This document shows, in pieces, positions 44,459 to 55,581 of a stretch of 64,000 bases of DNA. The number at the start of each line of letters is the position of its first letter. The first letter of the stretch is position 1. Source of the DNA: Atriophallophorus winterbourni. Taxonomy: Eukaryota > Platyhelminthes > Trematoda > Plagiorchiida > Microphallidae. The position numbers and the translations under genes were made by a program. The stretch spans positions 1 to 64,000 of the forward strand of contig JACCGJ010023306.1 of NCBI GenBank assembly GCA_013407085.1, read 5' to 3'. The notes under the pieces were generated by a model that worked only from the letters and a program-made list of their open reading frames with translations, was not told the origin of the DNA and ran no database searches.

Positions 44459-45337
44459 GAAATAGAGAATAAAGAAAGATTATATGACCATTGTTTTAGA
44501 GTGAATTGCGTATGAACGGAATATTTCACACTGCTAATGATCCAAATGTTTCATATTCAATTGAATCTGTCCAATCATATCTCTGCGCATAGTTCAATCG
44601 ATGCGGTTGCGTGTCTAGGATGGGTCAACTAAATTGCAAAAATTCCACCGGAAACGAACCTAAATAGCAGCAGCCTTTGAAACGGTTGGATAATTTTGCT
44701 GATTGTCACGTTGGTTAACCAGCGTTTCAGGCGAAAATAGCTGTCAGCCCAATTGCAGCAGACGATAAAATTGTCATCATTTTGTAACAACTCCGGCTCC
44801 ATACGGAGATTTAGTTTTTTGGTCATGAAGTTTCGTTTGAAATTTCGGGTTAATCAGACACGTGCTTTTATTGATTAATTCATTGAATATTCCTATTGCA
44901 AGAATCCACGAAATCTCAGGTTACCGCTTTCGCCGAATCTGTACAAACGGGTTTAACTGTATATAACTTCATATAAGCTCACGACTAGATAAAGGGTTTG
45001 TATTTGCGGGATTATTTATTACTGTTTTTCTTCCAAATGGAAATTAACAGCAATTTTAGTGATTGTTTTCAAGCTATATGATTTCGTAATCAACTCCTGG
45101 TTGCATCATCAGACTTACGATCAAGTATCTGCGATTGAAATGCACTCCATAGCCTCGCGTGGTAGAATAATTCGTGTTTAACAAACAACTTTTCGCACAT
45201 TTGCTGTATTGATGTGAAGCCCATCACGTGCGACCGCAATACGTATGATAATTACAGGACGTTGGCTATTCGTGACTTCTGTCCAAATCAACCAATTTGA
45301 TATAAAGATCAAGTGTCTTGTGGTGCCATATGGAATC

Positions 45338-45901
45338 TTGTTGTCCTCCTTCGGTCGATGTAGACCACAAATTTACGTTTTAATCGCATGATTTTATCAT
45401 GCTGCACTGCTTTTCGAACGACTAAGCAGGCCGATTAGGAAGTAATAATCTATCCCGCAGCGATGAAGAGTACGCGGTCGATCGGTGTCAGTTGCACGCC
45501 CGCGGCGCGATCTACGTTTACCAGGCAGGAGCTGTATCTGCTCCCCCAGCTTGCAGGCGACGCTTTACACAATGCCTCTCAAGTAAGCGGTCAAGAGCAA
45601 GTTCTTCCCAACTAGTGGGATCAATTCAAAGTGCTTTCATACTTAAGTAATGTGTTGCTCACATCCCCATCCCTTTCATACTTCTATTACAAACTTCTTT
45701 GTGCCGCAAGTACGGTCTGCACAATGGTCGATTTCCTGTAGACGTGACCAAGCCAACGTAGGTTGGGCTGACGTAGTAGGGTGAACATGTTCCGTAGAAC
45801 AAATTTAGAATCATTTCAGCATTTGTCCATCCACGATATGTTCAAGATACAACGGATGCTTCGTAGAGGAAAAGCATTCAGCTTCCGTTCGCGTCTTGCG
45901 T
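45338..45901 (-). mobile_element. CFDP2/RTE-type LINE 3' end
   Basis: Starts with the same 3' terminal blocks as the copy at 14316 (TTGTTG, GGTCGATGT, ATCGCATGATTTT, TTTTCGAACGACTAA). It extends through AATGCCTCTCAAGTAAGCGG, CAATGGTCGA and GTTCAAGATAC to the FHLR-coding region. It is 5'-truncated at about 45901. Confidence 0.8.
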
Positions 45902-45924
45902 GGTTGGTTTAGTTTAGTTCCAGG

Positions 45925-46140
45925 TATGAATACCAATGTTCACATTTTGCTCGCTGCCCACCAGATGCTGCGATCCACAAAAATTTTAGTCATCCCGGAG
46001 CCAACTCAAATGGCAATTTATAAATAGTGACGAAATTAATAGTGATCATAGTACCGTGGTCGAAGTTTAGAAATAAAATCTGGATTCGCATCCGCGCTTA
46101 TCGCTCTGCCAACCAACGATCGTGATTTGTTATGAATATG
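45925..46140 (-). mobile_element. tRNA-derived SINE, minus strand
   Basis: Reverse strand reads GTTGGTTGGCAGAGCGATAA (A-box-like) and GGATGCGAATCCAGA (B-box-like), then a ~150-bp body to about 45925. The A/B spacing is short but compatible. It differs in body sequence from the SINEs at 32.7 and 43.2 kb. Confidence 0.5.
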
Positions 46141-46654
46141 AATGAACAGCAAGTGAAAGAGGTGAACTATTCAAAATCATGGAAAACTTGTTGGTGGTGA
46201 CGATGATAACACATGTCCCCGTCCACCGGGCGTGTTTTGTTGTGTTTGCTGTCGTCAATTATACCGGGATCATATTACCGATAAAATAGTCGGTTAATTA
46301 ATTTTTCACTACCAACAAACCTTTCGGGAGAGGAGAAGTGTTGACATGTTTACTTCCACCATTTTTCACGAGTTCTGTCCTTCAATCATTATTCGATATC
46401 AAGCTTGAACTGTGTCTCAATATGATTATTCGTCCTTATCCCGTTTGAGTGACACGTGCGTTTAATTGTGATTGGTGTATCGTTCCTTGCGTTGCGTTAC
46501 AATCTAATTTGTCGCATTTGCTGCTCTAGTATGGGTATATCAACACCTTCAAATCTCGACGCTGTTGCACGCTGGTAATAAAGTGTTTGAAAACATGGCG
46601 ATTCAGATTACTACAATAACCAGTTTCTAAGTGGTCTGACCTGCACCGCTCGTG

Positions 46655-46975
46655 TATTCATAATACAAAGAAATTTGAGTGCAATCGGTTAGAGTAGATT
46701 TTGCGTAACGATTCACTTCTGACACACAAGCTTCGCCAGTCCTAGGGTGATATTCAGGACAGGGAACACGATTATGTAGTAGTCAACCCACCACCACTGA
46801 TTTGATCTTACCGCTAAACAGCATATAGTACGCGTACAGTGTGTCACGTCTCGTGGGAATGACCAGGATCAGTGGTCGATTTTCCTACTAGTGTGTATCC
46901 ACATCCATCTAATACAAATCAAGGTCGGTTGACACTACGGCTCACATACGTAAAAGTACATAACTAAGGATAATT
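46655..46975 (-). mobile_element. Penelope-like element terminal arm
   Basis: Contains CGTGTATTCATAATACAAAG, TGCAATCGGTTAGAGTAGAT, a mutated hammerhead core (46709-46740 minus) and the ACAGTGTGTCACGTCTCGTG block in minus sense, stopping at GTAAAAGTACATAAC. Matches the 3' arm at 63.04-63.39 kb. Confidence 0.85.
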
Positions 46976-47625
46976 AAGGAAGCAGTGGACAACAATTGTG
47001 TTAGGACTGAATATTTTCTTCATGATCAAAATGATGGTCCTCTCCTCTCATGTTGCAGATCACTCATTAAAATTACACTTAAGTGGCACATTATCGGGCG
47101 AACCTCAGTTGAATCTTCTAGGTTGTCGGAAAGTAATCATCACGTTAATTTCGCTTGATTTAAAATTGAAAAATACATTGAGGTTTTTCACTAATTAATT
47201 CATCAATTTTCTGGTTGCACTCATGTCACAGCCTAGACAATTACCACGAGAAACGCTCGTTAAATTATACTCTTGCTGTGACCATTCTACATTCATCACG
47301 GTGGTCTGGGGTTTAATAATTGAGTGCCACACCCTTTTCGTACTATTTAACGTCAAAATTTAATTTGGCAAAATTTAATATCACTTCTCCGAGGCCCTAT
47401 GGTTTAAAGAACGTTTCATGTATTGACTGCCTTTGACACGAACTAATGAACGAAATTTTTAATTGAATTTCTCATTTAACCAATTTTCACTAGCAGGACT
47501 GTGTTCATCTAACATAGAGGCCCAATGTGTCGGTACTATGGTCATGATGTTATTGCTTTACACTGCGCGCAATAAACTTGCTAATCTTTAGCAAAAATGA
47601 TCATTTACATGCATTTCCACAGACA

Positions 47626-47666
47626 CACCTCGACTATTTTCTTGCTGTTTTCACTCATCAGGTATG
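47626..47666 (-). ncRNA. Hammerhead-like motif, decayed stem II
   Basis: Minus strand: CTGATGA, GTGAAAACAGCAA (stem II reduced), GAAA, ATA, GTC. Core residues are kept but stem I pairs poorly. Confidence 0.35.
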
Positions 47667-47885
47667 GACAGTAAGATTAGGATCCGCATGCCCAAACCGG
47701 TCGTGGAAATGCATGCAAATTAGCATTTTTGTTCATGTTTATGTGTCTAGCCCCATTATACATGCGTTTGGGTACATGCGATTGACCAGGTTGGCCGTGT
47801 CAACTTTATCCAACGGTGGCATACAAGCTCAACCTGTTTTCCTTTCTTCCACTGTTTCAAGTACATGCGGATCCTTATCCTACTG

Positions 47886-47930
47886 TCCCTACCTGATAAG
47901 TGCAAACAGCACGGAACCGGTTGTGTGTGT
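47886..47930 (+). ncRNA. Hammerhead-like motif with mutated core
   Basis: CTGATAA (47893-47899; consensus CTGATGA), perfect stem II GTGC-AAACA-GCAC, GGAAC (consensus GAAAC), CG, GTT. The stem II here shows what the family consensus should be. Two core changes probably make it inactive. Confidence 0.45.
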
Positions 47931-48456
47931 GATGGAAATGCATGCAAATGAGCATTTTCGTTCATGATCATGGGTTTTGAACACTATCTACGTGTTTGGG
48001 TACATGTGATTGAACAGGTTCGTCGTGCAAACTTATCCAACAGTGGCATACAAGCACAACTTGTTTGCTAAACTTTGTTTTCTACGTCCGTTTTCGGCAA
48101 TTGTGCTAAACATTTGGCAACCTGTACTTGTTAGACCAATCAAGTAATTTTTATGAAAATAAATTGAATAGAAATCTGTAAAAGAAAGTTTGCGTAAACG
48201 GTTTGTTGTTCCACCAGATGCTTCGTCAGACTAAATGGGAAAGTTGCTCCGCTCTGGTATACCGATCAATCAATGTTATCCCTTTCTTGTATTGATTCTA
48301 ATATTAACGCCTTAATAGATGGAAAATTTGACGAAGGTTGGGATACAAACCCGAAAATATATTATCAAACATTGCCGAGCTAATGTTTATCATATCATTA
48401 TATTGTGAGTATTGCAAGTGGTACATACTTCTAGGTATTTACTACACCATTTTCAG

Positions 48457-48683
48457 AATTTTGGGAGGTAATATTGATGCTGGCTCACTTCACGTTCACT
48501 AATTACACAACATTGGCGCAAGACGTTGAAATATTGCAAATCTATTCTGACTGGCTACAGCATTCGTTACTCAAACTAATGTGTTGTTTCTTGCATACCC
48601 TGCATCGTTATGTGCGAAATGACCAGCTTATTTACGTGATCGATCAAACGCTGTCCGAAATAGTTCAAGGCGAGTTGGCGTGA
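48457..48683 (+). other. Splice-bounded open frame, unidentified
   Basis: After the acceptor-like TTTTCAG a frame runs 75 codons to TGA at 48681: NFWEVILMLAHFTFTNYT, then a helical stretch (LAQDVEILQIYSDWLQHSLL, HTLHRYVRNDQLIYVID) ending in QGELA. The composition looks protein-like rather than random, but I do not recognise it. A partner exon with matching phase was not found. Confidence 0.25.
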
Positions 48684-49180
48684 CGTTTGTCTTCAAATCG
48701 CATTTCGACTCTCCTGGTATGTAGCCAGTGACACCTGGCCGGACAATTAGCTAAATGCGAGACCAAATCACGGCTGGAATGTTGGCATAAAGGTTGTCCG
48801 GAATGAGAACAGCTTAAAACGAGGAGGCTAGCCAAATGCCGAACGTGTAGACACGAGATACCTTGTTTGTTCGCAATCATTTTGCAATTATCGCTTGTGT
48901 AAGGAGCCGCTCATTTCGCGCTTAGGTTCTCGGTCAATTTGATTGGTATACAACAAAGAAGACGACAAATGTTGATAAACTCTTGCAAACAACGATGCCG
49001 AGTTTAAGTAGGATATTATCGCTAAAAGTACTGTGGTGAATATTTGACATCGATTTCTTGCATTTCATCTGAAGAGAATTTACGCGAAATATAGGTGTTC
49101 AGCAAATATTTTCGCTGAAACATCCAGTTAAATACAATTTAGGAAGTTTCAGCGTTCTTAAATAAATATTCATTCTTTAG

Positions 49181-50792
49181 ATGAGCAGATACCTACTAGA
49201 CCACACAATACACGTGTTGGCGAGATATTCAAACAAATATCACCTTTCAAAGGTAAATGTCATCATAGAATTGAGTTGCTTGAGGATCTTCTCAATCTGC
49301 CCTACGCTTAGCGACAGTCATTAATCAATGTGGTCTTGTTTATCTTTTGGGATGGATTAAAAACTCGAAAATAACATGTTATTGCACAATATATTGACCG
49401 ATTTTAAGACGGAACAAATAGCCAGTGCTGTAAAATAAAGTTCTACGCAAACAACTAGTTTTCGCTTCGGGCACCAGGAATTCAACAGACCAAGACAGAA
49501 TATCGAACACAATTATTGGGGCTCAATCAGCACACCCTCTTGGACTTAATGAAGGCCAGTGCAAAGCCTAAGAATGTCAACTCCCGTAGACGAAGGTGTA
49601 TCATATGCCAAGCGAGTGAAAGCAATGAAGGTCAGTTCACGATAGATTACGCGATCGTGAAAATTGATTCTTCAGTTGAATATTTTTAATTATCATTCAA
49701 TATTAGGTATAACTATAAGCTAGAAAAATGTTTATCCGCAACATTTTCGAAGGCCACATTATGGATATCTCTATCTTATCTATTTTGCTGATCGCATTTA
49801 TACCATTCTTAATGAATCCGACTGATTTAGCGTGGTTTGATGCTGCCCAATTGAACATAAACGTTTTCGATGTTTTATTTTGGGTGATTAGATGTGTGAT
49901 TTAATCAATTTCCTGAAAATTTTGCATATTTTGTTTTATTACTCAATGCCAAATACTAAGATTCTTAAAAGTTAATTGAGTAATCGATCATCACAAAGTG
50001 CAACTTTTAGGTTATTTACAATACTCAGAGTGACGATTTGCAGTTCGATGTAGAATTTCGGAACATTGATGGGATCCGGTTTCAGAATGTGCACAGAATA
50101 AGAAAATACCAAACTGACCAAATGTACCGAGCACCGGTAAAATACAGCCGTCAATTGCGACCTGTGAGAATGATAGAGCTCTCATTTTAGCCTTGAGATG
50201 TAGAATGATTCTGGTGTGCACATAGGAAATACACACAACGAGCATCATCAATGGCTTGATTAGAACAAGAATCGCGTTGAAAAGGTCATTGAAACAGAAG
50301 GGTTTATAAGCTGCGAATTTGAGCTGAGCATTTACCACATGAGGAATTTTAGTGTACTGCATGGTGGCATTCATTTTTCTACTCTCTCTCTAAAGTTACA
50401 AAGCATAACTTGGAACGTGTTTTAAAGCTTGAAATTTGTGTCAGTCGCTATTATCCTCAGTACGTCCCTTCCATAGAAGTGTGTGAAACGTACATAAGCG
50501 CATCATACACAGGCTGATGAATTTGGTTCAATGTCATTCAATTTGCCTGGAATTGAGTAAATATTTGGTTTTTCACCATACATCTTGAATACCCATAATA
50601 CTAAAGGCAAGATGCGGTTAAAATGGGGTCATGTTGAGAATTAGTACACTTGCGCCCTGAGAATCTTGCATGCGACTTGTGAAACCAGCACAAGTTAATC
50701 AAGTTATTTAACTTAAATTTGATTATTTATTCGCAGCTCCCTCAGTAGCGCGCACCTACTATGAATGCTCACAGGATAGCACACACCTATAG
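49181..50792 (+). CDS. Possible spliced gene fragment, unidentified
   Basis: Three candidate exons join in phase: 49181-49252 (acceptor TTCTTTAG, donor AAAG|GTAAAT), 49490-49630 (acceptor ATTCAACAG, donor GAAG|GTCAGT) and 50737-50792 (acceptor TATTCGCAG, TAG stop). The product would read EQIPTRPHNTRVGEIFKQIS, DQDRYRTQLLGLNQHTLLDL, and a basic Cys pair (RRRRCIICQ) followed by ARTYYECSQ. The basic RRRRC-x2-C with a later aromatic-C pair is reminiscent of C-terminal cysteine motifs in some transposases, but the match is too short to name. Could be chance. Confidence 0.3.
50012..50374 (-). other. Minus-strand hydrophobic open frame, unidentified
   Basis: 120 codons on the minus strand starting at ATG (50372-50374). 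Hydrophobic segments (NAILVLIKPLMMLVVCISYV and CILPVLGTFGQFGIFLF) are consistent with two membrane helices. A second frame becomes open after an acceptor-like CATTCTCACAG, so an intron boundary may lie inside. No family recognised. Confidence 0.2.
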
Positions 50793-51258
50793 TCAATGTT
50801 CATTCTGCACCTAGCACTACTGATGGGATTATTTGGCGCATGCTTTTCAACTATAAGGTGACTCAAACCTTTCACCGTTGCTTGGTAAATGCGTATGATA
50901 AAGCTATGCCACCACAGTGTTACCGCAATCATTACAGCAATATAGAATTTTCAAAACAAATGTTCGCTACGCGTTGTCCACTTATTTTAAGATGCGAGCA
51001 GCGTTAGTGCTATAAAACATTTAAATAAACATTTTATACAGTATTGATTGGCTATTTATTGCATTTAGCATAAGAATACATGTGATTCTAGCGAGAGTTG
51101 ATTAGAAAACAGTTTTGGTTTGAGTATGTTCTTCATTTATTCTTTATCTGCTGTACCAAACCGATTCCTTTAACAATTTTGGGGTCTGTACAATGGTAAT
51201 TTCAAACTAACTGTTCGCTGTAAAGCGATTTCAACCAACATCGTTGTAAACAAATTTT

Positions 51259-51495
51259 TTAGGTCGCTGGAAAATCTAAGCTTATTGAGGTGGCTCTTTC
51301 AGGAAAAAACGATAAAAAGCTCGACGGAAAGAATTGAATCTCGTCACAATCTCTCGAACCTTGATCATTCATCACTTGAATGAAGGGCTTACAGCGTTCA
51401 AGGGTCGATTTACGGAAGCAATCTTTATGATTTTCAGATAGAGTAAAAGCTTCATCGGGTTCGATGTGTACTTTTTTGAAAATCGTTTTCAGTTC
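51259..51495 (-). other. Candidate terminal exon on minus strand, unidentified
   Basis: Minus strand: acceptor-like CTATTCCCAG followed by 78 open codons and TAA. It starts ELKTIFKKVHIEPDEAF and ends FFPERATSISLDFPAT, with an ERCKPFIQVMNDQGSRDCDE segment in between. It lacks an early Met, so it would be an internal start of a last exon. Amino-acid balance is protein-like. No family assigned. Confidence 0.28.
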
Positions 51496-52855
51496 CTGGG
51501 AATAGATTAAATAACGTCAGCTCAAGCTAACCATCTAAGCTCTACTTTAACTTGTTAATTCAATCTGTTTGTATTTTACGATGCTATGCCCCAAGAAACG
51601 TTGGCTATACATTAAGGTATGGAAACAAATGTAGTGATATTGGTTTAAGATATTTCATTTAATAATTCTTGTTCTCGTGTGAATAAGATCCATCATTGAT
51701 GCATAGATTAATGATCCTCCCGCGTTTTGACAGAAGCCGACACATATTGAGATCAAACTCAATTTTGTGTAACTAGTCAACTAACACGTTTAAGCTATCT
51801 CCGGTGAATACTTTGTTCTTGCTGGTGGAAAATTCGCATTGTTGTTTTTGACATTTATCCTACGTGTTGTTCGAATATAATCACTGAAAGCACATTTATT
51901 TTACGAACATCGCAAGGTTTATGTCGACAGCATGTATTCGAGCTGAAAATTACAGTTTTCCCGAAAAAGGCTTCCGATAGTATAGTTGACGCTTGTTTTT
52001 CCGTAATTCAATCATGTTTGCTTACGAATACTTATCACGGAGTAAGATATCCACAAGAGGCTTTAAAACACACCGAAATCAGTATTTTAGTCTACCTGAG
52101 ACAGTAGTCGACTAGGTTATACTCGGTATCCGAAGAGATTGAAACCGATGGTTGATTGTAAATGGGATATCACAATAAACTATGTTCATTTACCCGATGC
52201 AATGTATTCTTCAGGTCGCTAAAAAAATTTTCTCTTCAAGCCAATAAGTCACGTTGGGTGTGCACTAATCTCTAGTTTTATTTGATCGAAACAGTGAAGT
52301 TGATATGAGACCCGTCACTAGGAGGGTTGTGGGCTGTTACTATTAATTTTCTGACGGTGTCATTACTCATTTTGCACCTATTCGCAGTAAACACTTGTTT
52401 TACAAATGTGCGATTGTATCGTCGAATGAAACTTTATGAACGCAAATATGTAAACCACTGCACTACGGCAGCTGCTCTTGCTGACCGTTGATATTTTATC
52501 TACAATAATCGATATCTACTGGTATTACATCACAAGCGAACGATGATTTCAGACTCCACACTGGCTATTCTCTACAACTCGGGAATTAATTTCTATCTCA
52601 TCATAAAAAGTGATATAACTTACTATGCCATAAAGTAAGGTATTTAATTAGCAAGAGCTTCATACCATATTCATGATCAGCGTGTAGTTGCTCCAAACAC
52701 TGGAGTTAAAACTGAACAGGTTAAAAGTTTCAAGATTCAAGATTTTATGGTTGAAAAAGCAATTACTTTACAATAACCATGCAGTTGAACTATAGGTACA
52801 AGTGTATATGTGTGTAGAAAAATTTTAAAATCAAAATAATTCTGGTAAGGATAGA

Positions 52856-54877
52856 TTATAAATAGTTCGGGGCATAATTTGGATTGGCTCTCAGGAAATC
52901 GTCCAGTTTTAATTTAAATATAGAAAAAGTGTTTGAGCTTACCAAATTGGCTGGCAGGGAATTCCAAGCGAAACAAATACGCACAGAATAAAAATACCTG
53001 CGGCAGTTCTGATTGGAGTGGGGTATTTCCAACTTGCAGTTGTGACCGCGGTTGTTGCTGGATGTTCGTCGGTGAAATAGTATATCCAAAGGGTGGGAAA
53101 CACTGTTAAGGATTTTGAATGTGAGGAGGAGGTCGGCTCGCAGTCTCCTTTGTGCAAGTGTCGTCAGCTTCAGTTTACTTAGTCGGTCAGCGAATGGTAG
53201 GTTTTCGAGCCCAATGACCAACTTTGAGGCTCTGTGATATATGCGATCCAATAGTGAAATGTCTTTTTGAAGCCATGGGGTCCAGGCTTGTGAAGCGTAA
53301 TCAATAAGCGGGTGTATGTACGTGTTCATCATCAGAGAAAAACAGCTCTGGGAAAAACGTCCGAATATCCGCCTTAACACACCGAGCATCCGAGACGCGC
53401 GTTTGTAAACGGCTTCGCATTGTAGACCATTTTTCAGGCTACCGCAAATCCAGACACCCAGGTCTTTTTCTTGTTTGGTGTACTCCAGGATATTGTTGCC
53501 AAGCTTGTATGAATGAGAAAAGCTTAGCACACGACCAATGTGCATGATTTGAGACTTCTGCATGTTTAGCGGTAGGTTATTTTCAGATAACCACATTTGC
53601 ACAGCATCCAAGTCACTTTGAAGCACACTGCAATCCTCGGCAGTGCTGATTTTTTTCCATATTTTTATGTCATCTGCGAACAGAACCATCTTACTGCCGC
53701 GTGGTGTTGGCAGGTCATTCATATAAATCAGAAACAGTATCGGTCCAAGCACGGATCCCTGTGGAACACCGCTAGTGACGTCGATTTCCTTCGATAGTAT
53801 ACCGTCAACTCGAACCCGTATGTGTCTTTTGCTGAGATAGTCTCGCAACAAGTCATACAGTCCTCCAGCAATACCGTGTTTCTTTAGCTTGTTCAGCAGT
53901 AAGTTGTGATCAACTCTGTCAAAAGCTTTAGAAATGTCAAGGTAGCATGCATGAATACTGCCTCCAGCGTCCACTACACTAGTCCAGTCGTCCAAACATG
54001 TCAGCAAATTAGTTAGACAAGAGCGGTTTCTGCGAAATCCGTGTTGGGCAATTGTCAAGAGTCCGTTCGATTCCAGGTGGCGCACTACTTCTGCAGTGAT
54101 TATGCGCTCAAAAACCTTTGAAACCGAAGACAGCAATGTCACAGGCCTGTAATTTTTTACTTCAGAACGGCATCCACTTTTGTAAATTGGTGTAATTAGT
54201 CCCAGCTTCCAATCAATTGGTACCATTCCAACTTGAAGCAATTCGTTAAACAGACGAGATAAAGGTTCCGAGAGCTGCGCATGACAGCTTTTGAGGAGCT
54301 TCGGTGAAATTTCGTCTGGTCCCGGAGATTTCTTTGCGTTTAACTTTCTTAAGTGCTGCGCAACCACCATCGGAGTAATTAATATTTCACTCAGAGTGGG
54401 ACGATCATAACGAATGCTTGGTTCCTGTTCGTGCTCTGTGGATTTCGGTGCAAATACTCCAGCATAAAAGTCTGCTAACAAATCAGCGGTTTGTTCAACG
54501 GATTCAGTGAAGCCGGATGAAGTTCTTAGGGCAAAGACACCTGGTTTGATATTTGTTCTGTCGTTTACAAGTCGATATAAAAGCTTTGGATTCCGATGCA
54601 TCTGTGAAATCAATTGCGATTGAAAAGCTTGTTTATCGTCTCGAATCAAGCTGATAACTTTATTTCGCAGTCGTGTAAATTGCATCCAAGAATTAGCTGT
54701 ATTTGTAGTCTTATGAAACTCCCATGCTATTGCCCTTTGCTGCATCCACTTTTTGGTCCTGCTACGTAGCTTAAATTTGTTACATCGATAATTTTTCTTC
54801 GGGACGAGGTTTGAATGTTTCTCCAATATAAATTTCAGGTGTTGTAGGAGAGAGTGCCAATGACTGTCTGGATCGGC
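52856..54877 (-). CDS. CR1-like LINE reverse transcriptase, uninterrupted frame
   Basis: Open from just after a TAA (54880-54878) to the stop at 52858-52856, about 673 codons; the first in-frame ATG is at 54745. Counting residues from 54826: template/finger motifs GPDEISP (169-175) and NYRPVTLLS (225-233), YLDISKAFD (295-303), GVPQGSVLGP (353-362), catalytic FADD (383-386), then the CR1 tail (KDLGVWICG, IDYASQAWTPWLQKDISLLD, RRLRADLL, FAWNSLPANLV). It would copy element RNA at nicked target DNA. The AP endonuclease normally upstream in the same ORF is absent, so the copy is 5'-truncated or endonuclease-less. The frame is remarkably intact compared with every other RT here. A hammerhead-like motif lies ~110 bp upstream in the same sense. 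Confidence 0.93.
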   Translation of the reverse strand, partial: ADPDSHWHSLLQHLKFILEKHSNLVPKKNYRCNKFKLRSRTKKWMQQRAIAWEFHKTTNTANSWMQFTRLRNKVISLIRDDKQAFQSQLISQMHRNPKLLYRLVNDRTNIKPGVFALRTSSGFTESVEQTADLLADFYAGVFAPKSTEHEQEPSIRYDRPTLSEILITPMVVAQHLRKLNAKKSPGPDEISPKLLKSCHAQLSEPLSRLFNELLQVGMVPIDWKLGLITPIYKSGCRSEVKNYRPVTLLSSVSKVFERIITAEVVRHLESNGLLTIAQHGFRRNRSCLTNLLTCLDDWTSVVDAGGSIHACYLDISKAFDRVDHNLLLNKLKKHGIAGGLYDLLRDYLSKRHIRVRVDGILSKEIDVTSGVPQGSVLGPILFLIYMNDLPTPRGSKMVLFADDIKIWKKISTAEDCSVLQSDLDAVQMWLSENNLPLNMQKSQIMHIGRVLSFSHSYKLGNNILEYTKQEKDLGVWICGSLKNGLQCEAVYKRASRMLGVLRRIFGRFSQSCFSLMMNTYIHPLIDYASQAWTPWLQKDISLLDRIYHRASKLVIGLENLPFADRLSKLKLTTLAQRRLRADLLLTFKILNSVSHPLDILFHRRTSSNNRGHNCKLEIPHSNQNCRRYFYSVRICFAWNSLPANLVSSNTFSIFKLKLDDFLRANPNYAPNYL

Positions 54878-54984
54878 TTATTCCAACTGTATGAGACTAA
54901 TGCTTTGAAGCTCTGCAAGAAGGGGTACGGTAGTTTACAGTTAACAGGTGTATATTATGGTGCTCGCTTTCCCTTCCACTTACA

Positions 54985-55026
54985 CACCAAAACCTGTTTC
55001 CGGCTGTTTGCCGTCATCAGTTGTTT
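54985..55026 (-). ncRNA. Hammerhead ribozyme motif upstream of CR1-like RT
   Basis: Minus strand: stem I CAA/TTG, CTGATGA (55020-55014), perfect stem II CGGC-AAACA-GCCG (four pairs), GAAAC (55000-54996), AG, GTT (54993-54991). All catalytic-core residues match. Stem III is two pairs at most. Flanks (TTCCACTTACACACC on the plus strand) are laid out like those of the 28.5-kb motif, suggesting a shared module. Confidence 0.65.
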
Positions 55027-55455
55027 CGATAATATGAGGATTGGAAGATAATATATGATGAATATTTACAACACAGTGTAGATTGATCGAAAATGACTGT
55101 ATATTGTCCTGCTATGTAAACAGAAACCATTAATCCAAAAACAACATTTTCAGCTCACAACTGTTCGAAATCTGTTTACAATCTACAAGTTATGATAACA
55201 TTTATAGGAATATATTTTTATAACAATATGAGTCGGACGCAAGCAAACGGCATCCTTTCAAGGAAGATAAGAGTAGCAAACTATCTACTTTTTACGCATT
55301 AATTCAATACATCATTACTAATAATATTATATAAAATATTATATTACTGTATTACTATATCATATTATCATTCTTTCTGTTCATCAGACAGATTTTGAAG
55401 CGATTTTCACTAGGATTTTGTGGCATTCAGATCTGTGGTATTTTGAGGTAAAAAA

Positions 55456-55581
55456 TCATTCATTCCCACGCTTCCCACAAATTGGGGAGTTTCGTGTATT
55501 CAGTTCGCGTGTTAGTTTTTCAACTTGGACAGATATTTCTTGCCTAAGATCGTCTTCGCTCATTTGTCTTAAATCATCTAG
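55456..55581 (-). other. Candidate short exon on minus strand, unidentified
   Basis: Minus strand after the acceptor-like TTACCTCTAG: 41 open codons and TGA. LDDLRQMSEDDLRQEISVQV followed by EKLTRELNTRNS has strong heptad-like helix character. No family assigned; it may be a chance frame. Confidence 0.22.

Larger units (their letters stand above)
47590..48064. mobile_element. 475-bp fold-back retroposon with 12-bp target duplication
   Basis: Bounded by TTGCTAATCTTT (47578-47589) and TTGCTAAACTTT (48065-48076), one mismatch. The left part (to about 47695) is in the same orientation as the 28.4-kb retroposon. From CCGGTCGTGG onward it is inverted and contains two units whose block GGCATACAAGC-CAAC-TGTTT recurs at 47818 and 48046 (228 bp apart). 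Hammerhead-like cores occur at 47626-47666 (minus) and 47886-47930 (plus). Confidence 0.78.
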
